DNA of 64,000 nt. Source: Peribacillus simplex. GTDB taxonomy: Bacteria > Bacillota > Bacilli > Bacillales > DSM-1321. This document shows positions 44,915 to 53,593 of the stretch, piece by piece. Under the pieces are notes generated by a model. The model did no database searches and was not told where the DNA came from. It saw nothing but the letters and a program-made list of their open reading frames with translations. How positions within the stretch are numbered: position 1 is the first letter of the stretch; each line of letters starts with the position of its first letter. Made by a program: the position numbers and the translations under genes. The stretch covers positions 1-64,000 of the forward strand of contig NZ_LNNH01000029.1 of the NCBI RefSeq assembly GCF_001542915.1. The letters are read 5' to 3'.

Positions 44915-46760
44915 ATTCAATGATTTGGATATCATATTCTTTGAACCATACATGGGTCTGTGCCAAGTGGGCAAGTAACTGCGGACCCGACATTAATTGT
45001 CCGAACCATGGCACCTTAAATGCGGCCCCTTTGGAGTCGACAATGTCATTTAACTTCTGTTTATCGAAAAATTCGTGCAGGACGGAATTTTTGTCCCTCA
45101 GCAGCTCTTTTAGCCAACCCTGCACACGGTCTGTGTATTGAGGGTTATGAGTTTTGGGGTAGGGACTTTTCTTACGATACAATACCTCATCAGGCAACAG
45201 CCCTTCCAGCGCTTTCCTTAGTATACCCTTTTCGCGGTTCCCCTCCATTTTCATATCCCAAGGGATGTTCCACGCATATTCGACAAGGCGGTGATCGGCA
45301 AATGGTACCCGCACCTCCAGGCTTGCTCCCATGCTCATCCGGTCCTTGCGGTCAAGAAGCGTGGTCATGAACCATAATAAGTTCACATAGAATAGCTCCC
45401 GGCGCTTTGCTGCTATACCATTTTCGCCATCCAATTTAGGTGTTTCGGCAAGGGTGGTCAAATAGGCTTCCTGTGCGTATTGCTCCAGTTTCAGCTTGTC
45501 ACGCCAGCCCCCCTTCAATAAAGATACTCGTTCATCCGTAGACCTCATCCAGGGGAACCCTGCCCGATTCAAATCGTCCTCGCGGTGAAACCATGGATAA
45601 CCGCCGAAAATCTCGTCCGCACACTCGCCTGATAGGCCTACGACGAAATCCTGCTTGATTTCCTTACAAAACCAAAGTAAGGAAGAGTCGACGTCCGCCA
45701 TGCCCGGGAGGTCCCTTACAAGCACCGCTTCCGTCAGATGATCCGTTAGCTGTTCCTGGGTGATAATCGATGAATGGTGAACCGTATTGAAGGTATCCGA
45801 CATTTTTTTTATCCAATAACCATCGGAGTTGGGCTGAAAATCATTCGCCTTGAAATAGCGTTCATTATCTTCATAATCAATCGAATACGTATGGAGCCGT
45901 CCTTTTCCTTCTTTTTGATAGGAGTTGGCAGCAATGGCCGTAATGGCACTTGAATCAAGCCCCCCTGACAGGAAGGTACACAGTGGAACATCGGATACAA
46001 GCTGCCTCGTCACTGCATCCTCGACAAGAAAACGGACCTTCTCGGCCGTTTCATCGAGGGAATCCCTATGCTCTTCACTTTTCACATTCCAATAGCGCCA
46101 AATCCTGAGCCCCTTCCTCGATAATGTAAGGGCATGGGCGGGCCTTAATTCGTGAATATTACGAAACACACCCGATCCCGGCTTTCGGGAAGGACCGACA
46201 CCAAAAACTTCAGACAGTCCTTCACGGTCAATCTCCGTCTTTACATCCGGGTGGGCTAATATCGCCTTCAGTTCAGATCCAAAAATGAACCCGCCATCCT
46301 TTTCCGTGTAAAATAATGGTTTTACCCCCATCCGATCTCTTGCAACGAATAATTTTTGCTCCTTTTCATCCCAGATTGCAAACGCAAAAATCCCATTGAA
46401 CAAGTCAATGCATTTTTCTTTCCATTCAATATAAGAAGTTAGTAAAACTTCTGTATCAGAATGACCCTTAAAGGAATATCCTTTTAATAATAGCTGTTTA
46501 CGAAGATCTTCGGTGTTATATAGCTCCCCATTGTAGCTTAGCGTATATCTGCCGTCTTGTTGATTTTTCGTCATCGGCTGTTTTCCGCCTTCCGCATCTA
46601 CAACCGTCAATCGTTTATGGCCAAAGGCGACATGGGCTTCGCTCCAGACATTATCCTCGTCAGGCCCCCGCTTTGCCAATGTTTTCGTCATGCTTTCCAG
46701 TGTTTTCGTTTCAGTTCGTAAATCTTTTCGAAAATGCACCCAGCCTGTTATCCCACACAT
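44913..46760 (-). CDS. asnO: Glutamine-dependent asparagine synthase, AsnO-like
   Basis: Makes asparagine from aspartate, glutamine and ATP. 615 residues, close to the 614 of B. subtilis AsnO (YisO). The true start is the ATG at 46758-46760, which gives the N-terminal nucleophile Cys2 (MCGITGW). RLTVVDAEGGKQPM is in the glutaminase domain and FLSGGLDSSAI is the PPi loop near 250-260. Neighbours yisN and yisL match the B. subtilis asnO locus, which supports the AsnO assignment. AAAGGATG precedes the ATG. Confidence 0.93.
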   Translation of the reverse strand: MCGITGWVHFRKDLRTETKTLESMTKTLAKRGPDEDNVWSEAHVAFGHKRLTVVDAEGGKQPMTKNQQDGRYTLSYNGELYNTEDLRKQLLLKGYSFKGHSDTEVLLTSYIEWKEKCIDLFNGIFAFAIWDEKEQKLFVARDRMGVKPLFYTEKDGGFIFGSELKAILAHPDVKTEIDREGLSEVFGVGPSRKPGSGVFRNIHELRPAHALTLSRKGLRIWRYWNVKSEEHRDSLDETAEKVRFLVEDAVTRQLVSDVPLCTFLSGGLDSSAITAIAANSYQKEGKGRLHTYSIDYEDNERYFKANDFQPNSDGYWIKKMSDTFNTVHHSSIITQEQLTDHLTEAVLVRDLPGMADVDSSLLWFCKEIKQDFVVGLSGECADEIFGGYPWFHREDDLNRAGFPWMRSTDERVSLLKGGWRDKLKLEQYAQEAYLTTLAETPKLDGENGIAAKRRELFYVNLLWFMTTLLDRKDRMSMGASLEVRVPFADHRLVEYAWNIPWDMKMEGNREKGILRKALEGLLPDEVLYRKKSPYPKTHNPQYTDRVQGWLKELLRDKNSVLHEFFDKQKLNDIVDSKGAAFKVPWFGQLMSGPQLLAHLAQTHVWFKEYDIQIIE

Positions 46761-47081
46761 TTTACACTTCATCCTTTCCATCGGGACTACTACAGAATAT
46801 TGGCTCCTGTCTAAAAAAGATTTACCGTCCCTTATTTCCTAATTCGAAGACATGCACAACAAAGTTTAAGTATCGATCAGCGTCATTCGTAGGATCCCTG
46901 CCCTCGAAACGCCCCCCTTTATTGATTACGAAGTGGTGAGCAAAGCATCCCGTGTTTAAACATAGCCTATGCAAAGACGGAAAGATGGTTATTTGTCCAT
47001 AATATTTTAAAATATACCGTTATATTTTCATTGGATTTTGACTAAAAAGTAGGTGAGGATTCCACTATTGGAGGTATATGT
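46761..47081. other. Divergent promoter region of asnO and yisN
   Basis: About 320 bases, AT-rich near 47000-47040 (TAAAATATACCG). I see no gene and no clear operator. Confidence 0.4.
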
Positions 47082-47648
47082 ATGAGTCAGCAACAACGAA
47101 CCAAACTAATGAACAGGCAAACGAGAGCTTTTACCGAAGGAACAGTGGAAAATATCAATCAACAATGGATTTTCTTCGATGATGAAACAGATGAGGCCTG
47201 CTCCATCGAAGACCATGTTGATAGCGTCATTGAAGTATACAGGGGTGGGCGTTGGCAGCAAGGAGTGGTCGAGGAAGAGGGAAAAATCCTGCTTCACCGG
47301 GAGATCACCTTCCTAAAGGAAAACGAACCCATCCGGATTCGCAAAAAGCTGCTCTACTCTTTTGAGCGTTTGTTGGAAGAATTGAACGATGATTCGTTTT
47401 TCCAATTTGTAACGACCTTGAATTCTCTTGATTTTTCCATTTATGATTGTATATATAGCTATAATCAGCTCACGTTTTTAAGGACCGTCCCGAACCAGTC
47501 CGGCGTGAATTTCTTCACCTTCGATAACGAGAATCAAATATGTCTCGTCCAGCACCATTTTTCTTATGGGAAAAAGGATCATGATCGCTTCGAATTCACC
47601 TTGAACACCGGGAAAAGGATCGTCATTGAAAAAGTGAATTCCCAATAG
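47082..47648 (+). CDS. yisN: YisN-like protein (DUF2777)
   Basis: A 188-residue cytoplasmic protein of unknown function. The start MSQQQRTKLMNRQTRAFTEG and the core SIEDHVDSVIEVYRGGRW have the feel of DUF2777; B. subtilis YisN occupies the same place next to asnO. GGAGG lies 7 bases before the ATG. Ends in a convergent terminator with yisL. Confidence 0.72.
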   Translation: MSQQQRTKLMNRQTRAFTEGTVENINQQWIFFDDETDEACSIEDHVDSVIEVYRGGRWQQGVVEEEGKILLHREITFLKENEPIRIRKKLLYSFERLLEELNDDSFFQFVTTLNSLDFSIYDCIYSYNQLTFLRTVPNQSGVNFFTFDNENQICLVQHHFSYGKKDHDRFEFTLNTGKRIVIEKVNSQ

Positions 47649-47655
47649 CAGGAAA

Positions 47656-47695
47656 AAAGCGGGTAAATGAGATCAGCTCATTTACCCGCTTTTCC
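47656..47695. terminator. Bidirectional terminator yisN/yisL
   Basis: AAGCGGGTAAATGAG / CTCATTTACCCGCTT stem with a loop of about 4 bases, then TTTTCC. Confidence 0.92.
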
Positions 47696-47699
47696 ATTC

Positions 47700-48047
47700 C
47701 TATTTAAAGAGGTAAAGTCCTTGTGGCAGGGAAAGTCCCAAATACACGACGAACACTAATGCAACGGCGAATAAGATCCACATGGCACTCGTGCCTTTTC
47801 TTTTTTTCGTACGGACCAATACCATTTCCATCGCAGCAATCACGATGATGCCGACGATCATTTTAACGGCATAGGCACCAAAATCCGTGATCAGCATTCC
47901 GCCAGTCAAAATAATTAATAGATAGAATAACCTTGTAATCATATGTAGCATTTTCGCTTTCGGATTTCCACTTTTATACATCGAATATGTGACAAAGAAA
48001 AGGATGATTCCGATTACCCACGCTGTAATATGCAAGTGTGTAGTCAT
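47700..48047 (-). CDS. yisL: YisL (UPF0344) membrane protein
   Basis: A 115-residue protein with about four hydrophobic segments: residues 8-20, 38-56, 62-78 and 92-108. The family is UPF0344. AGGGGGC lies about 6 bases before the ATG. Function unknown. Follows the DUF418 gene in the same direction. Confidence 0.92.
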   Translation of the reverse strand: MTTHLHITAWVIGIILFFVTYSMYKSGNPKAKMLHMITRLFYLLIILTGGMLITDFGAYAVKMIVGIIVIAAMEMVLVRTKKRKGTSAMWILFAVALVFVVYLGLSLPQGLYLFK

Positions 48048-48181
48048 TTTATTGCCCCCTCGTTCAGTTTCTCTCTCATCATATCATAGGCTTTTATATA
48101 AAAACAAAGCTAAGATGCCACCTGGGTGGGGAAAAATCAACAATTTAATGAACATCATGTACCATTCCCCTCCACTGTGCC

Positions 48182-49363
48182 CTACCTACGCATAAGCGGC
48201 CTTTTTCCATATGTAACAAAACGCCAGATATATTCAACCGGGCCATATTTATACAGGCTCATCCATAAGCGGGATAACAGGAGTTGCAAGCAAAACAGAG
48301 CGATTAGCAAAATGAACCCTGTCGTGTAAGAAATCGATCCGTATAAACCAAGGCCGTATGAATAGAAAATCGAGGTGCAGACAATCGATTGGAATAAGTA
48401 ATTGCTCATCGACATCCTGCCAACATGGGAAAGGGGCATCAACAACCGGGAAAATCCATTTTTTTCCACAATAAGCGTGACGGCTGTAATATAAAATATC
48501 GTCAATAACGGCCCGCCAAAATAATCCTGTACGAAAATCGTGCCAAAATGGTATACCGCCACATATGGTAGAGTTTTGATCGCCAGACCCAATAGCAGGC
48601 TTACGATCATGATTGCTTTCAATTTCTTCCTATATTGCACCGGGTTTAGCAAATAGCCTTGCTTGGCAACACCTGCCCCGATCAAGAAAAACGGAAAAAT
48701 CGATAAAAAAAGGATGCCGGAATTCGCGAGATTATTCACCTTATACCAATCTAGCGCCCTCTGATTGACGATTTGCAGAAATGTGCTTGATTGATAAATT
48801 TCCAAAGACCGCTTCATCATCGTCGAATCTGTCTGTATCGCCAGCCCCTCGCTATCGATGCTGCCCATAACCAGGAGAAGCGCACCCAATATGGCAAAGG
48901 GCAGAACATAACACACCGTGCCCACTAAAATTAACGTCTTTCCCTTCATCTGATAAAAAAACAATAAGGCAAACCCGAACACAGCATAATTAATAAGGAT
49001 ATCGCCATGCCAGATGAAAAAAGCATGAATGCACCCAAGAACCAGCAGGAAGGATAGCCTTTTCGTAAACAGGACAGGAAAGGCTATCCCCTTTTCTTCA
49101 CTCCTGATGGCCAGGATAATCGCACCGAAACCGAATAAAAATGCAAATAACGGATAAAAGCTGGCCTGGGCCATGACATCACTGAGCCTGTATAATATCC
49201 CGTCCCAGCCCCCGGGCCATCGCCTTGCACCATCGATGTACAAGAGCGGGGAGTGGAAAGCAGGCATATTCACTAAAAAAATCCCTAAAATGGCCAAGCC
49301 TCGTAATATATCGATGCTAACGATCCGTTTATTTTCCTGCAATGATATCATCGTTCCGTTCAA
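48182..49363 (-). CDS. DUF418/YeiB-type membrane protein
   Basis: A 393-residue membrane protein with about ten helices. The N-terminal SIDILRGLAILGIFLVNMPA pattern and C-terminal DUF418 block (PLSHVGRMSMSNYLFQSIVC) are diagnostic. Family members are unassigned; some act with secretion or cell-envelope steps. Start TTG (49363) with AAGGGGGG upstream, or ATG 12 bases on. 34 bases after the MFS gene, so likely one transcript. Confidence 0.88.
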   Translation of the reverse strand: MNGTMISLQENKRIVSIDILRGLAILGIFLVNMPAFHSPLLYIDGARRWPGGWDGILYRLSDVMAQASFYPLFAFLFGFGAIILAIRSEEKGIAFPVLFTKRLSFLLVLGCIHAFFIWHGDILINYAVFGFALLFFYQMKGKTLILVGTVCYVLPFAILGALLLVMGSIDSEGLAIQTDSTMMKRSLEIYQSSTFLQIVNQRALDWYKVNNLANSGILFLSIFPFFLIGAGVAKQGYLLNPVQYRKKLKAIMIVSLLLGLAIKTLPYVAVYHFGTIFVQDYFGGPLLTIFYITAVTLIVEKNGFSRLLMPLSHVGRMSMSNYLFQSIVCTSIFYSYGLGLYGSISYTTGFILLIALFCLQLLLSRLWMSLYKYGPVEYIWRFVTYGKRPLMRR

Positions 49364-49397
49364 GAATGTCCCCCCTTTCCGCTACAGAATTTCTTCT

Positions 49398-50672
49398 TTA
49401 TGGACTCACTGCACCATTTTCCACAATGGAAACCGCTTTTTTCCTCTTTATCAATATGACGAACAAGCTTCCCAATAAGCAGAAGATCCCCGCAAGGAAA
49501 AATGCCCATGTATAGGAGTTGAAAACCTTGAAAATCAGGCCACCGCCGTATGCCGCCACCGCAGCACCGGCCTGGTGGGAAGCGAATATCCACCCATAGA
49601 CAATCCCGCTTTTCTCCACCCCGAAGACTTGCCTTGAAATGCTGATGGTCGGGGGAACCGTCGCTATCCAATCCAATCCGTAAAATACGGAGAAGAGGAT
49701 CAACAGGGTGATCGTACCCTCTTTGAGGGCAAAAGGAAGCAATACTAGGGAAGCTCCCCTTAAGCCGTAATACCAAAACAGCAGCCAGCGGTTATCAAAA
49801 CGGTCCGATAACCAGCCCGATAAGGTTGTGCCAATCAAATCGAAGATACCCATGAAAGAGAGCAATGATGCTGCCATAACGACCGGCAAACCGAAACTGA
49901 TGCAGTAAGAAATGAAATGTGTCCCGATCAACCCGTTCGTTGAAAGTCCGCATATGAAAAAGCTACCTGCCAATAACCAGAATTCCTTGACCCGCACCGC
50001 TTCATTTAAAGATCGAAAAGCCATGCCAATGGGATTCTTCTTTTGAACCGCAGCTTCCTCCTTGATTTCTTCTTCCGTCCCATACGGAAGGAGGCCAACT
50101 TCCTTCGGCGTATTTTTCATGAAAAACAGGATCATCAGCAGCATGATCAAGCTCAGGAAAACGATCAATCCAAGCGCCCATTTAAAAGAGTAATTCTCTA
50201 TGATGATGGCTAAAGCCGGCAGCAAAATGAGCTGACCTGTAGCCGTGCTGGCTGTTAATATCCCGACTGCGAGCCCCCGCCGCTTTTCGAACCAACGATT
50301 CGCCACATACGGGCTCAATACAGTCAAAAACACGCCCGAACCCAGTCCTATGATCATCCCCCAGATAAGCATCAGCTGCCACTCATGCTCCATGAAAAAT
50401 GTGAGGCATATGCCTGCCAATAAAGTCGACATGCCAAGTACCATCATTTTCTTTAATCCAAGCACTTCAATCAAGGCAGCCATGAAGGGCCCCGATAATC
50501 CATAAAGAAATAGACTTACCGCAAATGCCAAGGAAATGATGGAACGGTCCCACCCATATTCATTTTCAAATGGTACGATGAATACGCCGGATGAGGACCT
50601 AATGATCCCTGCTACAATAATTGAAAAAAATGTAAGGATTAAGATGACCCAGCTATAATGAATTCGTTTCAA
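49398..50672 (-). CDS. MFS transporter
   Basis: A 424-residue 12-helix transporter. Motif A-like GWLSDRFDNRWL in the loop between helices 8 and 9 region, and ILTASTATGQLILLPALA in the centre. It resembles YbfB/OFA-type MFS proteins, carboxylate-like transport being possible but unproven. TTG start with GGGGGAGGG upstream. First gene of a probable two-gene transcript with the DUF418 gene. Confidence 0.9.
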   Translation of the reverse strand: MKRIHYSWVILILTFFSIIVAGIIRSSSGVFIVPFENEYGWDRSIISLAFAVSLFLYGLSGPFMAALIEVLGLKKMMVLGMSTLLAGICLTFFMEHEWQLMLIWGMIIGLGSGVFLTVLSPYVANRWFEKRRGLAVGILTASTATGQLILLPALAIIIENYSFKWALGLIVFLSLIMLLMILFFMKNTPKEVGLLPYGTEEEIKEEAAVQKKNPIGMAFRSLNEAVRVKEFWLLAGSFFICGLSTNGLIGTHFISYCISFGLPVVMAASLLSFMGIFDLIGTTLSGWLSDRFDNRWLLFWYYGLRGASLVLLPFALKEGTITLLILFSVFYGLDWIATVPPTISISRQVFGVEKSGIVYGWIFASHQAGAAVAAYGGGLIFKVFNSYTWAFFLAGIFCLLGSLFVILIKRKKAVSIVENGAVSP

Positions 50673-51002
50673 TGCCCTCCCCCACTTCTACTAATCATGA
50701 AATACGCCATGAAAAAAAGAAAAGTATCATGATGTGAAATATTTTATAATCGTACCACTTATTATTAAAATCCGTAGCCCTTTTATTGAAAAATTCCGTT
50801 ATTTCCTCTTTCTTCCTCCGCACACTTCCGGCTTCCTTAAAAACAGGGCCATCAATTGGAAAATGAAAAATCTTCAATGCCAGATTCTTTTTGATCAATC
50901 ACATCGATCCTGGGTAAACATACAATACGATGAAACTCCCTACTGCAGCAGGCCCGTCGCCTCTGTCCCAGGGAAAAACCGAATGAAAAAAGGGTGATTT
51001 TC
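50673..51002. other. Upstream region of gerP with sigma-K promoter
   Basis: About 330 bases between the MFS gene (minus) and gerPA (plus). Only the sigma-K promoter is recognisable; the small frames are not supported. Confidence 0.6.
50901..50927 (+). promoter_or_regulatory. gerPA sigma-K-type promoter
   Basis: AC (50901-50902), exactly 16 bases, then CATACAATA (50919-50927), matching the sigma-K consensus AC-N16-CATANNNTA. gerP is known to be made late in the mother cell. The promoter is 75 bases before the gerPA start. Confidence 0.8.
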
Positions 51003-51224
51003 TTGCCGGCCATTGTAGGTATCGTTCAAGTCATTAACGTCGGTAGCAGTGGCGTTGTCCATATTGGTGACGTCTTTAAAATTAATCCATACTCCACTTC
51101 AAAAACATTTGCAGGTGCTGGTTCGTTCAATACAGGTGAATCCATTTCACTTTATAATGCCTATAGCACCACAAATACAAATGATACAGATGGTGTTGAC
51201 CAGCCAATGGTCTTAAATCTCTAA
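51003..51224 (+). CDS. gerPA: Spore germination protein GerPA
   Basis: A 73-residue protein, the length of B. subtilis GerPA. The gerP set acts in the spore coat to let germinants through. Starts at TTG (MPAIVGIVQVINVGSSG), with AAGGGTG 6 bases before; the start at 50994 given by the longer frame is less likely. Ends with NTNDTDGVDQPMVLNL. First of six genes. Confidence 0.92.
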   Translation: MPAIVGIVQVINVGSSGVVHIGDVFKINPYSTSKTFAGAGSFNTGESISLYNAYSTTNTNDTDGVDQPMVLNL

Positions 51225-51247
51225 TGGTTGTATAGAAAGGAGTCATC

Positions 51248-51460
51248 ATGATTTTCAATATTCACCAAACCATCCAAATCAATATGATCAAAATTGAAAG
51301 CATCGCAAACTCCTCCGTTTTTCAAATCGGGAGTGCAGGCGTGATCAAACCATATTCCACATTGGCCAATACCGGCGGCTTCACTGAGCCAGCACCGGAA
51401 ATCGAAACTGATATAGCACCATTGTCCACCATCGTTCCATTTACTCCTCCTAGTTCATAG
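51248..51460 (+). CDS. gerPB: Spore germination protein GerPB
   Basis: A 70-residue protein with GerPB pattern IHQTIQINMIKIESIANSSV then IGSAGVIKPYS. AAAGGAG lies 6 bases before the ATG. 23 bases after gerPA. Confidence 0.93.
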   Translation: MIFNIHQTIQINMIKIESIANSSVFQIGSAGVIKPYSTLANTGGFTEPAPEIETDIAPLSTIVPFTPPSS

Positions 51461-51483
51461 GCATTCACCTACCGCAAACTTTT

Positions 51484-51505
51484 TCATATACTGTCATATA
51501 TGAAA
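51484..51505. repeat. Inverted repeat between gerPB and gerPC
   Basis: TTCATATA / TATATGAA with a 6-base centre (CTGTCA), inside the operon. Confidence 0.6.
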
Positions 51506-51536
51506 ATATATCTTGGTGAAGGTGAGGTGTTGAATC

Positions 51537-52148
51537 GTGAATCAGGATCTTTATTCGTACTCCATGCAAATGCAGCGTTATCTAGAAGCCCAGGATAAGC
51601 GGATCATGAAACTTGAACACGAACTCAAACGCCTGACGGATGAACTTGCCGAGCTGAAAAATAGGCCGCCAATCCATGTTGATAGAATTGAATATAAATT
51701 CGATCAATTAAAAGTCGAATCACTGGACGGTACGTTGAATATCGGTTTAAATCCGAATGATCTAAACAACATTGATGAATTCGCCGTTAATAACCAACCC
51801 GTTCAGCCTGCTCCAAATTTATTTCCAGGCCGGGAACTCGTTGTCCAGGAAATTCATAACGACATTCTTTCAGACTTGGAAAATATGATTCACGATACGG
51901 AAAGCCAGCTGAAAATTTCATTGGAGCCTTCTTATCATGACTTCATTAAACAAGACGTTGAACGTCAGCTCCATCAACGGATCAATATGTATTACGATAA
52001 CCTCTCTTACCCGGAACGTGCACCGCAGCAACGTGATAACGTTAAGGAAAAGGTCAAGGAAAGGGTGAAATCCGATATTCAAGCGGCATTGTTTCAATTC
52101 ATCACACATTCACAAGCAGAAACAGGAGGAAATGTAAATGGAGTTTAA
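51537..52148 (+). CDS. gerPC: Spore germination protein GerPC
   Basis: A 203-residue protein with a likely coiled coil near residues 19-40 (KRIMKLEHELKRLTDELAEL). GTG start with GGTGAGGTG upstream. Its end overlaps gerPD by 11 bases. Supports coat permeability with the other GerP proteins. Confidence 0.92.
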   Translation: MNQDLYSYSMQMQRYLEAQDKRIMKLEHELKRLTDELAELKNRPPIHVDRIEYKFDQLKVESLDGTLNIGLNPNDLNNIDEFAVNNQPVQPAPNLFPGRELVVQEIHNDILSDLENMIHDTESQLKISLEPSYHDFIKQDVERQLHQRINMYYDNLSYPERAPQQRDNVKEKVKERVKSDIQAALFQFITHSQAETGGNVNGV

Positions 52149-52317
52149 CGTAACCAATCACCAGCTTTGTGTAGGTGATATAAAAATCACCGGTGTAGCC
52201 AGCTCTGCTTTATTTCTCATCGGGGATGTCCAAACGGTGCAACTATCTTCCGCATTCGATACCCCGCCAGAATCCCTTATCATCGGTCCATTCGTACCGG
52301 TTTCCCCGGAAGGGTAA
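52138..52317 (+). CDS. gerPD: Spore germination protein GerPD
   Basis: A 59-residue protein, MEFNVTNHQLCVGDIKITGV at the N-terminus. It lies in the usual gerPC-gerPE slot and its length is typical. AGGAGG lies just before the ATG, inside gerPC. Confidence 0.9.
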   Translation: MEFNVTNHQLCVGDIKITGVASSALFLIGDVQTVQLSSAFDTPPESLIIGPFVPVSPEG

Positions 52318-52322
52318 CCAAC

Positions 52323-52730
52323 ATGTTCTCTCGAATATCGAAAGTGAAATCCATATTATCCGATACGGTCTCATTCTGCTCGACCATGCAAATCGGGGAC
52401 ACTTCCTATATAGACGGAAATGCCCTTGCATTAGCCGTTCAAAAGAAAAGCGAGACTTTTGGTTCAGTGGACATTCAATTCAAAGACTATGACATTTTTA
52501 AGCGGCCCATTTATATTCCGAGATTGTATGAACCGGTCTACTCAACATTTGCAAATTCGAATCCCTTCATACGTGTCGGCCATATCAATATCATCGGGAT
52601 ATCATCCTCTTCCGTGGTTGGCGTGGGCAATGTCGGCCACATACGTATGGAATCCAGGGTGAAGCACATTCGGCAGGTCCCTAAAAAGGTCGAAGAAACA
52701 TCCGTTGAGGATTCAACAAACAATACTTGA
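52323..52730 (+). CDS. gerPE: Spore germination protein GerPE
   Basis: A 135-residue protein with GerPE pattern TVSFCSTMQIGDTSYIDGNA and PRLYEPVYS. GGAAGGG precedes the ATG by about 8 bases, 5 bases after gerPD. Confidence 0.93.
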   Translation: MFSRISKVKSILSDTVSFCSTMQIGDTSYIDGNALALAVQKKSETFGSVDIQFKDYDIFKRPIYIPRLYEPVYSTFANSNPFIRVGHINIIGISSSSVVGVGNVGHIRMESRVKHIRQVPKKVEETSVEDSTNNT

Positions 52731-52753
52731 TTTTTTAAGAAGGAGGAGTTCAT

Positions 52754-52972
52754 ATGCCAGCCATAGTCGGCCCAATTCAAATATTCAATGTAGGGGAAGG
52801 AAATCTATTATTCGGTGATGCAGCGGTCATTTCTCCAAAGTCATCCTCCAAATCGGTCACAGGATCAGGTTCAGCGAACACAGGTGCCATCGTTTTTACC
52901 GCCAACGGACTGAATGGAAGCAATGTCCTTGATATCAATGGAATCGACCAACCCATTGCAGGGAATAATTAA
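52754..52972 (+). CDS. gerPF: Spore germination protein GerPF
   Basis: A 72-residue protein similar to GerPA: MPAIVGPIQIFNVGEG at the start, then GSANTGAIVFTANGLNGSN and DQPIAGNN at the end. AAGGAGGAG is 5 bases before the ATG. Last gene of the operon. Confidence 0.95.
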   Translation: MPAIVGPIQIFNVGEGNLLFGDAAVISPKSSSKSVTGSGSANTGAIVFTANGLNGSNVLDINGIDQPIAGNN

Positions 52973-52998
52973 CGAAGGAAAAGGCTCCCGCTTCTTAT

Positions 52999-53045
52999 AT
53001 GTGCCCTATAGAGTAGACACGAAAAGTCTACCCTATTGGGCACAT
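52999..53045. repeat. Palindrome of facing IS-like ends after gerPF
   Basis: ATGTGCCCTATAGAGTAGAC faces GTCTACCCTATTGGGCACAT across 7 bases (ACGAAAA). The arms match with 1-2 mismatches and recall the palindrome at 5131-5176. It may also act as the gerP terminator, since TTTGTTT follows. Confidence 0.6.
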
Positions 53046-53446
53046 TTGTTTAAAATAAAAAAACGTCGGATGAACCAGTGGAAAACTGCCGGTTTTTATT
53101 AACTCCAGGTTTGAAAATGCAGATGAAATTTCGACTGTCCACAACTTTGGAGAGGTCGGACTTCGGCCTTTGCTTTTCGCGGGCGGTCCGGGAGCCGCCT
53201 TGGCGCTTTATGACTCAAATAGAATAGATAAAACGAAGATTTTTTTTAATTATGAATGATGGATGAGGCAGCCTTACAATTAAGCTGGTTGATGCGTGAG
53301 TCAGGATCATCCAAGTCACATGGGGAAACTGTAGAGATATACCCGACAAGAACCATTCTTCCGTCATTTTATAAAATTTGGACGGGTACGATAAAATTGG
53401 AGGATTGATTACAACCTCTATCGTGGACAGTAAAACCATAAAAAAT
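53046..53446. other. Gene-free stretch between gerPF and addA
   Basis: Holds repeat copy C (53160-53203). Two frames here (53215-53439 minus and 53378-53608 plus) have no family features. Confidence 0.5.
53160..53203 (+). repeat. Dispersed intergenic repeat, copy C
   Basis: Contains TTCGCGGGCGGTCC, matching the TTTCCGTGGGCGGTCCGTGA part of copy A on its minus strand. It is a partial copy. Confidence 0.5.
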
Positions 53447-53472
53447 GCCGCCTGTAAAATACAGACGGCCTT
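53444..53472 (-). terminator. addA terminator
   Basis: GCCG-C-CTGTA / TACAG-A-CGGC (53447-53469) with an AAA loop, then CATTTTTTATGG on the minus strand. Confidence 0.85.
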
Positions 53473-53593
53473 CCCTTCAAGCTGCGTAGCTTTATTTTCA
53501 ATACCCTTTACGAAACTTACACTTTACTTCAGAGATACTTTCAAATTCATCCAGGTTTCCCAGCAGGCTTGCTCGATTGATCCTACCTACCCC

